A stretch of DNA of 64,000 nucleotides, from positions 1-64,000 of the forward strand of contig CAJXYE010000004.1 in assembly GCA_913063325.1 (NCBI GenBank). Reading direction: 5' to 3'. Of the stretch, positions 10,111-18,971 are shown piece after piece. The notes beneath the pieces were generated by a model. It saw nothing but the letters and a program-made list of their open reading frames with translations. It was not told the DNA's origin and did not search any database. Position numbers and translations under genes: made by a program. Origin of the DNA: an uncultured Colwellia sp. (lineage in GTDB: Bacteria > Pseudomonadota > Gammaproteobacteria > Enterobacterales > Alteromonadaceae). Position 1 is the stretch's first letter. Each line of letters opens with the position of its first letter.

Positions 10111-12348
10111 TTACAGCTCCTCCATTAAGGCAAAAAATTCATCGTCTTCATCATCGTCATCAGGTATTTCGTTATCTATATCGGGTTGACTTTCTATTTC
10201 AACGGTTGTGTTATTGGTAGTATGAGAGAATTCAATTTCATGCATTACAGCAGTATCTAATCGCTCATTTTCTTTTTGATCATCTTCTTTAATAAGTACT
10301 TCAGAAGCCTCTTTTTTATTTGCAGGCAAAGCTTTGTTTTCTAACTTTTTGGTTTCTGATTTCTTTGTTTTAGCACCATCCACAATGTGAGCAGCGGCTA
10401 CTGAAAAGTCACTTGCAGCACCTGAATGTTCATGTTCGTGCATGCTTTTGTCTATTTTTGTATTTAGCTTCCACTGCTTAAACTCAAACACGCTCATTTT
10501 TCTACATGCTTTAAAATCAGAGTGTAAATAAGCGGGAACTAACTTTCCTCTAAACTCAATTAGGATCCTGTTAATACCTGTACGAATGTATCGACAGGAA
10601 AGTGTTTTATGAGTTCTTGACGAACCAACCAATGGTCTATCCTGATAACCAGATAAACTAATTTCTTCACAATAGTAATCAGCTCCAACTTCCTGTAGAT
10701 GGAGGTGAGTCTTATGAACTGTTAATCTACCTACTTCTAGTAAACATAAATAAAGCTGCCTTTCAGGCTTGTAGGTTAAGTAGTAATTTCGGTTCGCCAT
10801 TCCCCAATCCCAATATTCCCGGCAAACATTTTTAATACCAGACATCATTGCTGATTCTTCAAGAGGGAAATTGTCTTTCCAAATGTGATTATTGTGATAA
10901 ATGGCATATATGATCAGGATCTGTTGCATTTCATAAACGGTTAAACATGCCGTTTTTAATGGAATATTCCTATTTCTACCTAAGAGCTTTTTATATCTAA
11001 AACCGGGTATTTCTTCATTTTTTAACATTGAATGAATCATATGAAATGACGATTCAGATAACCCTTTGTCATCACCTTGGTATGCTCTTGCATACTGAAC
11101 TGTTAAATTTAGATCTTTACCAACTGACGCACTGATTTTATTTTGGAACTCTTCGTTGTCGACTAATAAATTTGCTGGTGCACCATGTTCAACCCAATCG
11201 TCTTCAGAGATATCTAAACCGTACTCTTTTGCGAATTCAACTTTGTTTCTAATGGCATGAAACAGTGCTACCCGTGCTTCTTTCCATGAAGCATTACCAT
11301 GAGCAAGATGAATTCCAACAATTGAACGTGAAAATACATCTCGAACAACGTAGATTGTTGCCCGTAAAACAGTGGTTAGTCGGTTGTAGGGGGTAACAAG
11401 TTCGAGATCTATTTCAGTTGAATCCATTTGCCAGTAATCACCTGGGCCGTCAGCCTCGAAATCCGAATGCCCGGCTCTTCCTGCAAAGTTTGCTTTTTGA
11501 TCTGAACTTTGACGACGTATGGCTCGGATTTGATTTCGCGAGAGCCCCGTTACTTGAGGGATCCAATCCCTAAATTGGTTTTCACTTATAATCTCATTTG
11601 GGCCTAAATGGATAGTTTTATTTTGAGTTCCATCTGGTGCGATTGAGCCTTTCTGTTTGTAATAATGCTTATCTTTTAATATTTGATAGCATTTCTTGAT
11701 GGAAAGAAGCTTTTTGCTTAAATAGAATTTAAGAGCAACACGTTTAATATATTTTTTATCTTGTCGTGTGACATTCTTGCCAACAATCCCTTTTACTGAA
11801 GTTGCTCTAGGCCTTCCTATCTTTCTACTGCCAGGTTCAGGTGAGCTTGAATGCCTACCCGTTGCAGGGATTAGCGAATTGATGTGCCGTCCGCCACGAT
11901 AAAAATTATTTAGGTAGCGCTGTGCGTTTGTTCTTGTGACCTTAAGTTGCTTTGCAGTTATAGCTATCACCCCTTTCCCGTGTATGGGGTAATAAAGCTC
12001 ATCGTCATAACTTAATAGTTTTTTGACAACTTCATATCGACCATTGCGCTGAATAGTCGATGGTAAAGGATCTCCATCTTTATTGTACAAATACTCATCA
12101 GGAACATCTTTAAATGCTTCAAGTTTTACTGTGTTTAATGATATTTTTTCAGCTGTTATTTGGGCGTGTATTTCGTTTAATTTATACTTTTGGGGTTTTC
12201 TATCGGGGCTTTTGGTAGCATTTTCACCGGTAGTAAAATATGGTAATAAAAATACATCTCCACGTTTTCGAAATATCGCGGCAACACACATCGTTTCTGA
12301 AATGAGTTTTGAATCTTCAGGTATTAACATTGAATTTAAGTTAAACAT
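10111..12348 (-). CDS. tnsB: TnsB-like DDE transposase
   Basis: This rve/Mu-type transposase binds the element ends and cuts and joins the 3' strands. The catalytic triad is visible: Asp309 (YWQMDST), Asp397 (LLVDNEE) and Glu432 (GLSESSF), with exactly 35 positions from the second Asp to Glu. The 745-aa length is near that of Tn7 TnsB (702). Residues about 720-745 form an acidic tail (DDDDEDDEFF...), the region that in Tn7 contacts TnsC. The gene overlaps the end of tnsA by 8 bp. Its expected binding sites are the repeats at 4487-4571 and 37351-37407. Confidence 0.94.
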   Translation of the reverse strand: MFNLNSMLIPEDSKLISETMCVAAIFRKRGDVFLLPYFTTGENATKSPDRKPQKYKLNEIHAQITAEKISLNTVKLEAFKDVPDEYLYNKDGDPLPSTIQRNGRYEVVKKLLSYDDELYYPIHGKGVIAITAKQLKVTRTNAQRYLNNFYRGGRHINSLIPATGRHSSSPEPGSRKIGRPRATSVKGIVGKNVTRQDKKYIKRVALKFYLSKKLLSIKKCYQILKDKHYYKQKGSIAPDGTQNKTIHLGPNEIISENQFRDWIPQVTGLSRNQIRAIRRQSSDQKANFAGRAGHSDFEADGPGDYWQMDSTEIDLELVTPYNRLTTVLRATIYVVRDVFSRSIVGIHLAHGNASWKEARVALFHAIRNKVEFAKEYGLDISEDDWVEHGAPANLLVDNEEFQNKISASVGKDLNLTVQYARAYQGDDKGLSESSFHMIHSMLKNEEIPGFRYKKLLGRNRNIPLKTACLTVYEMQQILIIYAIYHNNHIWKDNFPLEESAMMSGIKNVCREYWDWGMANRNYYLTYKPERQLYLCLLEVGRLTVHKTHLHLQEVGADYYCEEISLSGYQDRPLVGSSRTHKTLSCRYIRTGINRILIEFRGKLVPAYLHSDFKACRKMSVFEFKQWKLNTKIDKSMHEHEHSGAASDFSVAAAHIVDGAKTKKSETKKLENKALPANKKEASEVLIKEDDQKENERLDTAVMHEIEFSHTTNNTTVEIESQPDIDNEIPDDDDEDDEFFALMEEL

Positions 12349-13153
12349 TTGATGCTACCTCCAGTAGGTATGGAGATGATTCGGGGCGCAATGGCAACAA
12401 ATCACTAGAGATAACATGCTGTTTCCAGAAAGCGTGCTGCATTAATGTAAAGGACTGGTTATATTGAATGTGTAGTTTTTTCGCTAGTAAGGCTATAGAA
12501 AAGCTCAGCGTTTCATGTTGATGCTTCTTAATCGCTTTAACAAAGGCTTTGAACCATTTTGGGTAAAAGGCTTCAAGTTCAGAAGTGAGTTTTGCGCCTC
12601 TTTTTACTCGAAGTAAGTTTCTTGTTTTTTCAGTTCGAATGTCTTCATCGGTTGTGATTTTGTACTCATATCCCAATGAATCGGCAAGAACCTCCTCTAA
12701 TTTCATTTTTTCTTTTGTTCTTTTATCAGTAAGTAAGCTTTTTGGCTTAACACTGATGACTCTTATGCTTCCGTCTATAAGAGTGCAAAGGAAATCCCAA
12801 GTGATAATTGAATCCACTGCACTCCACATGTAACGGGGGTGACGAATCCCCATTGCATTCGCGAAGGCTCTAGATTTTTCAATATCTGTAACCGGATATT
12901 GTTCTTTAATATCGACAATTGCTGGATCACGTAACAAATCGGTTAATGTTAGCGTCTCGTTGAATGACATAGTGTGATAAACGCGTCCTTGGTCATACGG
13001 ACATGGCACTCGTGCTCTAATGCCAAAAGAGCTGACATCTTGAGTTCTCAAGAATGGTACATACTTACCAGCCGCTATTGTTTTTTCAAATTCTGCAACC
13101 CAATTATCTCTCAATGAATTAGTAATGCCGATTCGCTGCTTTCCCATACTCAT
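12341..13153 (-). CDS. tnsA: TnsA-like endonuclease of heteromeric transposase
   Basis: TnsA cuts the 5' strands at the transposon ends, which allows cut-and-paste movement. The 270-aa length equals the family norm (Tn7 TnsA 273 aa). Candidate catalytic residues fit the Tn7 pattern: Glu67 (SFNETL), Asp120 (TWDFL) and Lys136 (ISVKPK). It is the first gene of the leftward tns operon. In classical Tn7 the right end lies directly upstream of tnsA. Here the upstream region (13154-13719) has no copies of the terminal repeat family, and the recognised right end is about 24 kb away. Confidence 0.93.
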   Translation of the reverse strand: MSMGKQRIGITNSLRDNWVAEFEKTIAAGKYVPFLRTQDVSSFGIRARVPCPYDQGRVYHTMSFNETLTLTDLLRDPAIVDIKEQYPVTDIEKSRAFANAMGIRHPRYMWSAVDSIITWDFLCTLIDGSIRVISVKPKSLLTDKRTKEKMKLEEVLADSLGYEYKITTDEDIRTEKTRNLLRVKRGAKLTSELEAFYPKWFKAFVKAIKKHQHETLSFSIALLAKKLHIQYNQSFTLMQHAFWKQHVISSDLLPLRPESSPYLLEVASNV

Positions 13154-13719
13154 AATATTTACCTTTTTGATTGCTAGAGTGCTTTTCGTTTACTTAGCTT
13201 TTAAAATTTATATTTATCTTTAATAAAACTGCCTATGTATGGGTTTTTACCATGTAAAAGTATTGTTCATTTTCTGGGTTTTTTCAACTTATACACCTCT
13301 GGATCTTTCTTGTTAACCATTGAAAAGACTGAGTTATTTTTTGTTATACTATGTCGTCGTTATATCCAGCTACTTTAGTTTCCTTCGTGAAAATCACGTT
13401 TTTGACAGCTTGGATTAAATAACGTCTAATTAAGTCAAATTGATATCTTTTCGTTTCCATATGTTAGTTATCTAATTAACATCAAAAAACGGAAAATATT
13501 CTGAAATTAATTTTAAAGCGCAATGATTTAACTCATTTTTGTTTACTCTTTTTTCTGCCTACATATGAGTTATCTAATTGGAAATAAAAAACGGAAAGTT
13601 TTTGATGAAAAAGTTAAACTAAATTAATAATGGCCAGTTTTATTGTCCTGACAGTTGAAAAAATATTGACAGTTTTGCTACTCCTTTTGGTACGAAACAA
13701 CGTAAATAAGACGTAAAAA
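13154..13719. promoter_or_regulatory. divergent regulatory region between tnsA and the sigma-like gene, with a duplicated bipartite motif
   Basis: This 566-bp gene-free stretch separates two divergent genes. It contains two copies of a 30-bp bipartite motif, AGTTATCTAATT - 6 bp - AAAAAACGGAAA, at 13466-13495 and 13568-13597, same orientation and 102 bp apart, each preceded by CATATG. A partial relative (TCTAATTAA) is at 13424-13432. TGACAG recurs three times in the region. These look like binding sites for a regulator of the tns or cargo operons, but could also be TnsB-type sites of an older end; they do not match the terminal family at 37351-37407. Confidence 0.5.
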
Positions 13720-14535
13720 ATGAAGATTACTGACAAAAAAATAATTGAAATAAAGAATGAAATTGCTGTTCAATATTTAAAAATATTGCCGGGAGCTAAA
13801 AAAACAGTAAGAAATAAGCTACTTTTCTTCATTACCAAAGCATCAAATGAATATATTAAAATAGGCGAAGACTTCGTCGGTAATGCAGTTGCAAGTTTGA
13901 TTGCGGGCTTTAGTGCAGTGCCTGTACCGGAAATTGAAAAAAGTGAATTTGATAAACCCAAAAAAGTTAAAACTCAAGCGGAATTAGATGAGCGGCAACA
14001 AAGGCTTTTGAAGCGCTACAAAACGGAAAAAAATTACATCATCAAATACCTACACCGCTCGGTGATAAACCAATGTAATGTTCGCCTTAGCCGATGGAGT
14101 GATGATAAGTGGGGTGTTGGTAGTGAATTAAAAGAAGAACGAGCACATGACAACGCGAAAGAAGCCTCTGTTAGAGCTCGTCACTATAAACCAAATGATT
14201 ACCAAGCAACCCAGGAAGAATGGCTTGTTGATAGCTCATCACAATTACACGTTGAGCATTCCTCCCAGAGTGTTGTTGAAGCGGACTTGATGGTTGCTCT
14301 TGAAGAAAAACAGATAACAGACGAAGAACAAAAATTGATATTTGATTTACTTTTTGGATACACCTACGATGAAATGGCTGAGATGTATAGTGGTAAGGGT
14401 GAGCAATACAGGTACTTATTAGAGAAGGCGCTGGCTAAACTTGATTTGAAACCCAAAGATTTGAAAACGCCGAAAATCACTAAAAATAAAGTTAAAGCTG
14501 TCGAACAGCGTAAGAAAGTAGAGACATCACAATAG
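13720..14535 (+). CDS. uncharacterised protein with sigma-factor region-4-like C-terminus
   Basis: The 271-aa protein is rich in Lys and Glu. Around residues 190-235 the segment ITDEEQKLIFDLLFGYTYDEMAEMY...YRYLLEKALAKLD resembles a sigma-70 region 4 helix-turn-helix, and a central part (about 95-125, YKTEKNYIIKYLHRSVINQCN) could be a degenerate region 2. No family is firmly recognised. It is divergent from tnsA and immediately follows the duplicated bipartite motif, so it could be a regulator of transposon promoters. The functional call is inference from weak similarity; ATG start at the end of ...GACGTAAAAA with no strong ribosome site. Confidence 0.5.
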   Translation: MKITDKKIIEIKNEIAVQYLKILPGAKKTVRNKLLFFITKASNEYIKIGEDFVGNAVASLIAGFSAVPVPEIEKSEFDKPKKVKTQAELDERQQRLLKRYKTEKNYIIKYLHRSVINQCNVRLSRWSDDKWGVGSELKEERAHDNAKEASVRARHYKPNDYQATQEEWLVDSSSQLHVEHSSQSVVEADLMVALEEKQITDEEQKLIFDLLFGYTYDEMAEMYSGKGEQYRYLLEKALAKLDLKPKDLKTPKITKNKVKAVEQRKKVETSQ

Positions 14536-14599
14536 CCCACGAATGATGTTTTATAATGTACTACTTAGCATCGTCTAAGTGCTCATAAAGGATTGAACT

Positions 14600-15205
14600 A
14601 TGCGTTTAAAAGGGAAGTTAATAAAATGGAATGAGGATAAAGCGTTTGGCTTTATTGCACCCAACGGTGGTGGTGAACATGTCTTTATACACAAAACAGG
14701 ATTATCAAATCGAAAACGAACACCTAAAGTAAATGACGTAATTACATTTTCTATTGCTAAAGATAAACAAGGACGCTATTGCGCCAATGATGCGACTTTT
14801 TCGGGTGAAAAATTAAAGAAAAAAGAAGCTAAAAGCGTAAATCAGTTTTCGATTTACTTATCAGTTATTTTCCTAGGATTAATCGCTGTCGCCTTTTTCA
14901 TGGGCTACATACCGAAGAATTTAGCCTTATTTTATTTCGGTGCTAGCATCGTAACTTTTATTGCTTATGCATCAGATAAATCCAAAGCACAGCGAAATGC
15001 TTGGCGCACATCTGAAAGTACACTACATTCTCTTGCTTTAATAGGCGGGTGGGCGGGTGCTGTAATTGCGCAGCAAACACTTAGACACAAATCCCAAAAA
15101 AGAGATTTTAGAACCGTTTTTTGGCTAACCGTTATCGTTAATTGTGGCGGACTGGCTTGGCTTATGTCATCTAACGGAAATCATTTTTTGGATGTTTTTA
15201 AGTAG
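14600..15205 (+). CDS. cold-shock domain plus DUF1294 membrane protein
   Basis: Residues 1-65 form a cold-shock/S1-like nucleic-acid-binding domain (KLIKWNEDKAFGFIAP...HVFIHKTGL). This is followed by a hydrophobic DUF1294 domain (about 85-200) with three or four membrane helices and the conserved YASDKSKAQRNAWRTSE...LIGGWAGAVIAQ...RHKSQKRDFR signature. The two-domain architecture is known in many gammaproteobacteria, but its function is not established; it may couple RNA binding to the membrane. It starts at ATG 14600 after AAAGGATTGAACT, a good ribosome site. Confidence 0.9.
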   Translation: MRLKGKLIKWNEDKAFGFIAPNGGGEHVFIHKTGLSNRKRTPKVNDVITFSIAKDKQGRYCANDATFSGEKLKKKEAKSVNQFSIYLSVIFLGLIAVAFFMGYIPKNLALFYFGASIVTFIAYASDKSKAQRNAWRTSESTLHSLALIGGWAGAVIAQQTLRHKSQKRDFRTVFWLTVIVNCGGLAWLMSSNGNHFLDVFK

Positions 15206-15290
15206 CCGAAAATTCAATTCTCTAGTACTAAGGTGTTAATGGCGTTAAGAAGTGCTCGTTAGATAAATACAATTACTAAGGATAATTAAC

Positions 15291-15593
15291 ATGGATAAAC
15301 AAGATTTCATTGCTTCTTGCCATCAGCAACTCGTCATCATTTTTGAAAAAGCAAAGCTTCATCAAAAAGACGATACACAAAAACACCGTACGGAAGGTTT
15401 TATTCAAGCCGGTAAAGTGATGGGCTTGATGTCAAACGATGAAGCTCTGGAGTTAATAGAAAGGGCGCATTTTCATGTTTTTGGTGAATCTATTGAGTCC
15501 AGGAAATCGCGTAAAGTGAGTTTAAAAGAGGCTGTTGCTCGAGGGGATGATGACTTCGTTAACATCCCTGCTTATGAACGCAATAACAACTGA
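15291..15593 (+). CDS. hypothetical protein, 100 aa
   Basis: I do not recognise a family. The protein is hydrophilic and probably helical, with a C-terminal ARGDDDFVNIPAYERNNN tail. The start is supported by AAGGATAATTAAC before ATG. It stands alone between the CSD-DUF1294 gene and a convergent hypothetical gene. The region is transposon cargo. Confidence 0.6.
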   Translation: MDKQDFIASCHQQLVIIFEKAKLHQKDDTQKHRTEGFIQAGKVMGLMSNDEALELIERAHFHVFGESIESRKSRKVSLKEAVARGDDDFVNIPAYERNNN

Positions 15594-15631
15594 CTTTTAG
15601 TTATGGGCTGAGGATAACTGAGCTAAGATTA

Positions 15632-15970
15632 CTAATGCTTTTTTTTATTGTTAACCTCAGATTGTCTTACCTGAAGTATTTGCTCTGGGCTAAATCCCTT
15701 ATCCAGTAATTTCACTTCAGAAAAGTAAACAGAAAATTCATTGCCTTCGCCTTGAATTACGTACTCACTATTAGAATTGGTTACGACAAGTTTAAGTTCA
15801 AGATTAATCTCTTTTATTACCGAGCTGCTAACATAATCGCCATAATTAAAACGATTCCTCTCATCATTTACAACAATCCCCCACAGTAACTGCCCCAGAA
15901 GTGATTCATCTTTTGGGTCTAATACTTTAATGATGTACCAGTGCTTAACTATCGTCTTCACTGTATTCAC
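15632..15970 (-). CDS. hypothetical protein, 112 aa
   Basis: No family is recognised. The sequence alternates short beta-like segments (WYIIKVLDPKDE, LLWGIVVNDE, YVSSSVIKEI, LELKLVVTNSNSEYVIQGEGNEF), suggesting a small beta-rich domain, and ends in a basic NNKKKH tail. It converges with the 100-aa gene to its left and lies upstream of nothing obvious on its own strand. AAGGTGAATACAGTG precedes a likely start region. It could be an anti-restriction or accessory protein, but nothing in the sequence shows this. Confidence 0.5.
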   Translation of the reverse strand: MNTVKTIVKHWYIIKVLDPKDESLLGQLLWGIVVNDERNRFNYGDYVSSSVIKEINLELKLVVTNSNSEYVIQGEGNEFSVYFSEVKLLDKGFSPEQILQVRQSEVNNKKKH

Positions 15971-16090
15971 CTTGGTTGTTTGGTACTGCTGAGTGACAAA
16001 ATGACCTTTTTCTAATTAGCGGGGTCAGGTGTTTAATCGATGGTATATTTCTTTGATTTTAAAGGGCCGTATTAGAGCGTATTTTTGAGT

Positions 16091-16849
16091 CTAAATATCT
16101 ATAATCAGTTCTTCATTAAAGTTTTTACATAAGTCATAACCAGCGTAACCTCGTTGGTTTGTAATAACCCTTGTATTCCCTAGCATATAATCAACATTGT
16201 GATGTGTGTGCCCATGGATCCATAAATCGATAGTACTTGATCTAATAAAGTCGTCTAAGTTTGAGTTAAAGGCAGAGGATAGGTAACCCCCCTTGAATTC
16301 ATCTTGTTCAGAAAGAGGCGATGGTGCGTGGTGTGATACAACCACTATTTTTTCAGCGTCAGATTGTATAATTTCATCTTTGAAAAATTTGAGAGTTTCT
16401 TCGTGCATTTTGATTGTGTCAGATGGCTTCAATTTACGATATTTATTACCGTCAAAAAATTTAATCTTATGAAAATCGTTCATTTTAACAGCCGCTTCAA
16501 AAATACATTTATCTCTTAATTCTTTTCCTAGTAACATAAAGTCAGTCCATAAAGTGCCACCGATAAAAAGCGTGTCAGCAATCTTTACTGAACCATTGAG
16601 TAAAAAGTGAATATTGGTGTTTTTAGAGTCCTCTTTCATCATTTCATTAGTTTTATGAAACTCAGAGCCATAATACTCATGATTGCCCGCTATAAATATG
16701 ACTGGTTGACTGAACTTCTTAGCAAACCCAATACTTTTACAATTAATATGGATATCTCCTGCCAATACAACAACATCAGCTTCAACCTTGCCAGGAAACC
16801 AGTATTCAAACTCGTTATGTATATCTGAGAAAACTGCAATTTTCATCAT
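16091..16849 (-). CDS. calcineurin-like metallophosphoesterase, last gene of an uncharacterised operon
   Basis: The 252-aa protein has all metallophosphoesterase signatures in order: FSDIHNE (residues 8-14), LAGDIH, GNHEYYG, VSHHAPSP and HGHTHHN. The enzyme therefore probably hydrolyses a phosphodiester or phosphomonoester, such as a nucleotide or nucleic acid. It is the fourth gene of a tightly packed minus-strand operon, with its ATG overlapping the preceding stop (ATGA) and AGGAACAAT as ribosome site. The three partners are unrecognised, so the substrate cannot be given. Its presence in a transposon cargo region next to a Dnd locus suggests a defence role. Confidence 0.88.
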   Translation of the reverse strand: MMKIAVFSDIHNEFEYWFPGKVEADVVVLAGDIHINCKSIGFAKKFSQPVIFIAGNHEYYGSEFHKTNEMMKEDSKNTNIHFLLNGSVKIADTLFIGGTLWTDFMLLGKELRDKCIFEAAVKMNDFHKIKFFDGNKYRKLKPSDTIKMHEETLKFFKDEIIQSDAEKIVVVSHHAPSPLSEQDEFKGGYLSSAFNSNLDDFIRSSTIDLWIHGHTHHNVDYMLGNTRVITNQRGYAGYDLCKNFNEELIIDI

Positions 16850-17145
16850 ATTGTTCCTATTTTAATTAGTTTTTTAAACTCTGTTGTCCAAGATTCTAGA
16901 TAAGAATCTAGCTCTTGATTGCTGATGTTTCCTTTTATAACAAAGTGCAGCGTTGGGATATTGCTAATGGGACCGACATCTACATAGTAAACATCAATAA
17001 AAGCCGATTTTTGAGTCATCAATGCATTCAATTTCATAAGAAGCCTGTTAATAATGAATCGATATTGAGCGTCAATATCTTCATAATCAGCAGTGAAAGT
17101 GATATTGGAATAATTGAACAGAGCATTTTCAGTTGTTTTTGTCAT
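16846..17145 (-). CDS. hypothetical protein, 99 aa, third gene of the metallophosphoesterase operon
   Basis: I do not recognise this protein. It is small, with probable alternating helices and strands (FIDVYYVDVGPISNIPTLHFVIKGN). It overlaps the preceding gene by 17 bp and the metallophosphoesterase gene by 4 bp, so synthesis of the proteins is coupled. The strict coupling suggests a stable complex with its neighbours. Confidence 0.65.
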   Translation of the reverse strand: MTKTTENALFNYSNITFTADYEDIDAQYRFIINRLLMKLNALMTQKSAFIDVYYVDVGPISNIPTLHFVIKGNISNQELDSYLESWTTEFKKLIKIGTI

Positions 17146-17899
17146 GTTCGTGACTCATTGCAGTATAATCAAACAAGTATTTTTTAAAAAAAGCATCTTC
17201 TTTTTTGCCAAAGTAATGATTTGTTTCATCGCCAGGATAAGATTTATTGACCGTAATTTGATTTCCATTGATAGATAAATCGTTCACATAAATCACTTTT
17301 CTTAAATGCTGAGATAAATAATACAGCATTGATGCAGGCCCCAATAATGCTCCACCAAAATGAATAACCGCTAGTTTATCTTCAGCACTTGAATGATTAA
17401 CCGTCCATTCATTTGTATCTGGACTATTGTAGTAGCGTACTCGTTGGCGTAGCTCCTTTAGGATACTTTCTGCAAATAAACCGTATTCACTTTTAAATTC
17501 AGAAACCGAAAAATGTTTCCACTCTGCACGAGGACGTATTGTTTTGATTGATACGGTTAGCGTGTTATTCACATCCATATTATCTAACTTTAGAAATTGA
17601 ACATTTTCTAGCTTTTTTAATAAATCTTTAGCGTTTTTGATATAAGGCCGGTCAGATATTGCGAGTTCAAACCTATGTACGCTTTCAGGTAGTAAAACAA
17701 ATACTTCACCGTAGAAGGAGATGTCTATTTTGCAACCATGCGCTTTAAATTGTTTAAACAACTCTTTGAGTAGGTATAAGGCATCATTAAATTCTTCAGT
17801 CATCACATCAATGCCACTGCGCGGTGCGCGATGAAAGTCATTGAGAGGACGAAGCTTCTTAGCTTGACGAACAGATGATATAAGCTTTTGAATATTCAT
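17129..17899 (-). CDS. hypothetical protein, 256 aa, second gene of the metallophosphoesterase operon
   Basis: No known family was recognised. The N-terminus is basic (LISSVRQAKKLRPLNDFHRAPRSG), the middle alternates strands and helices, and no membrane segment, zinc cluster or nucleotide loop is visible. The start overlaps the stop of the upstream gene by 4 bp (ATGA), and the end overlaps the next start by 17 bp. It is probably a soluble partner of the metallophosphoesterase; this is inferred from operon structure only. Confidence 0.65.
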   Translation of the reverse strand: MNIQKLISSVRQAKKLRPLNDFHRAPRSGIDVMTEEFNDALYLLKELFKQFKAHGCKIDISFYGEVFVLLPESVHRFELAISDRPYIKNAKDLLKKLENVQFLKLDNMDVNNTLTVSIKTIRPRAEWKHFSVSEFKSEYGLFAESILKELRQRVRYYNSPDTNEWTVNHSSAEDKLAVIHFGGALLGPASMLYYLSQHLRKVIYVNDLSINGNQITVNKSYPGDETNHYFGKKEDAFFKKYLFDYTAMSHEHDKNN

Positions 17900-18735
17900 T
17901 TTTCTGCCCCGAATTCAATATTGATGTATTGCTCCCGTTTACCAAGTACTCCGGCCTTAGTAATACTTGGACCAATAATATTTATGGTGTCGCCGTAAAC
18001 TCGACATTGCTCAAATTGAAGTTGGGTTAAGGCGGCGTCATTTTGTGATACATAACTGAGCCAATCTCCCTTTGATAACCCAAACACCTGATATAACAGC
18101 TGCTCTGACAGGTAGTTCATTTCAGTTTCAAGTGCTGTCATTGTTGCGTAAATTTGATTTTCTTGCCTGTTTAGTAAATCGAGTTGTGAACAACGCTCTA
18201 AATGTATATCAAATGCTGTTTTTTCATCTAACTCTCTTAAATTACTGACTATTGGTTCAATATTGTAATAGACCTCTTCTTTTTCGGTAAGCTGGCGAGA
18301 TAGTTGTTTGATTTTATTAATCAGACCTTTAGCTAATGGAGTAGTTAATTGGTCTAGGTTTATTGAATTAATAGGGATTCGATTAAATTGAAGTTGGTTG
18401 ATGCTGATATTTGCGGTAGAAAAATGTGGTTGTTTGTATGCTCTAAGCATGCCCGAAAAACTAATGTTCATGGCATCGACATGCATTAAGCTTCGAATAT
18501 TATGGTGATAGCGGTTGGTTAAATTAAAGTACCAATTTACATTGGATGTATGAATCGTGATTTCATGAAGACTTTGTTCAAACAATAATTTTCTAGCGTT
18601 ATCGATTGTATCTTGTAGCGTTTGAGTAAACTCAAAAAAGCACAGAGTTGGTAGTGTTGTTGGGAGATATCGAGCTTTTTTGACTTGGTAAAGCTCGTTA
18701 ACACCTAGGCAAATTATATTGTTTTGGTTCGTCAT
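17896..18735 (-). CDS. hypothetical protein, 279 aa, first gene of the metallophosphoesterase operon
   Basis: No family is recognised. The central and C-terminal parts are predicted helical and probably coiled coil (INKIKQLSRQLTEKEEV and DLLNRQENQIYATMTALETEMN). The N-terminal half is beta-rich. A GTG precedes the ATG at 18735; the ATG is taken as start, though no clear ribosome site is visible. It leads the four-gene operon 18735-16091. About 235 bp to the right lies the stop of the sulfur permease gene on the same strand, so this operon may have its own promoter in the gap. Confidence 0.65.
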   Translation of the reverse strand: MTNQNNIICLGVNELYQVKKARYLPTTLPTLCFFEFTQTLQDTIDNARKLLFEQSLHEITIHTSNVNWYFNLTNRYHHNIRSLMHVDAMNISFSGMLRAYKQPHFSTANISINQLQFNRIPINSINLDQLTTPLAKGLINKIKQLSRQLTEKEEVYYNIEPIVSNLRELDEKTAFDIHLERCSQLDLLNRQENQIYATMTALETEMNYLSEQLLYQVFGLSKGDWLSYVSQNDAALTQLQFEQCRVYGDTINIIGPSITKAGVLGKREQYINIEFGAEK

Positions 18736-18971
18736 CACTATACGATTTTTTGGGATAAGGTATAACTAAAGGTAGTGGTTGTGTTTTCAAATGGCAATAA
18801 AAATAGATAGTGTCAAAAGCGAACTATCTTCTTTATAAACAATAGGTTGATTGTAACTAATTGAGAATCAAAAAAATTAGGGCTAAATGAGTTCGTATGC
18901 AGGAACGTTAATAAAGTTACTGATTTCTTAAATCCCTATTTTCATAAGTGATATACACAATTTATCTTATA

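Noticed and set aside
6112-13153. CRISPR-associated (RNA-guided) Tn7-like transposon
   Set aside because: No cas genes and no repeat-spacer array were seen anywhere in the window, and a full-length TnsD is present.
13466-13597. Canonical Tn7 right end directly upstream of tnsA
   Set aside because: The paired motif there does not match the terminal site family of 4487-4571 and 37351-37407, no TGT/ACA tip was found, and the downstream gene is not a target gene.
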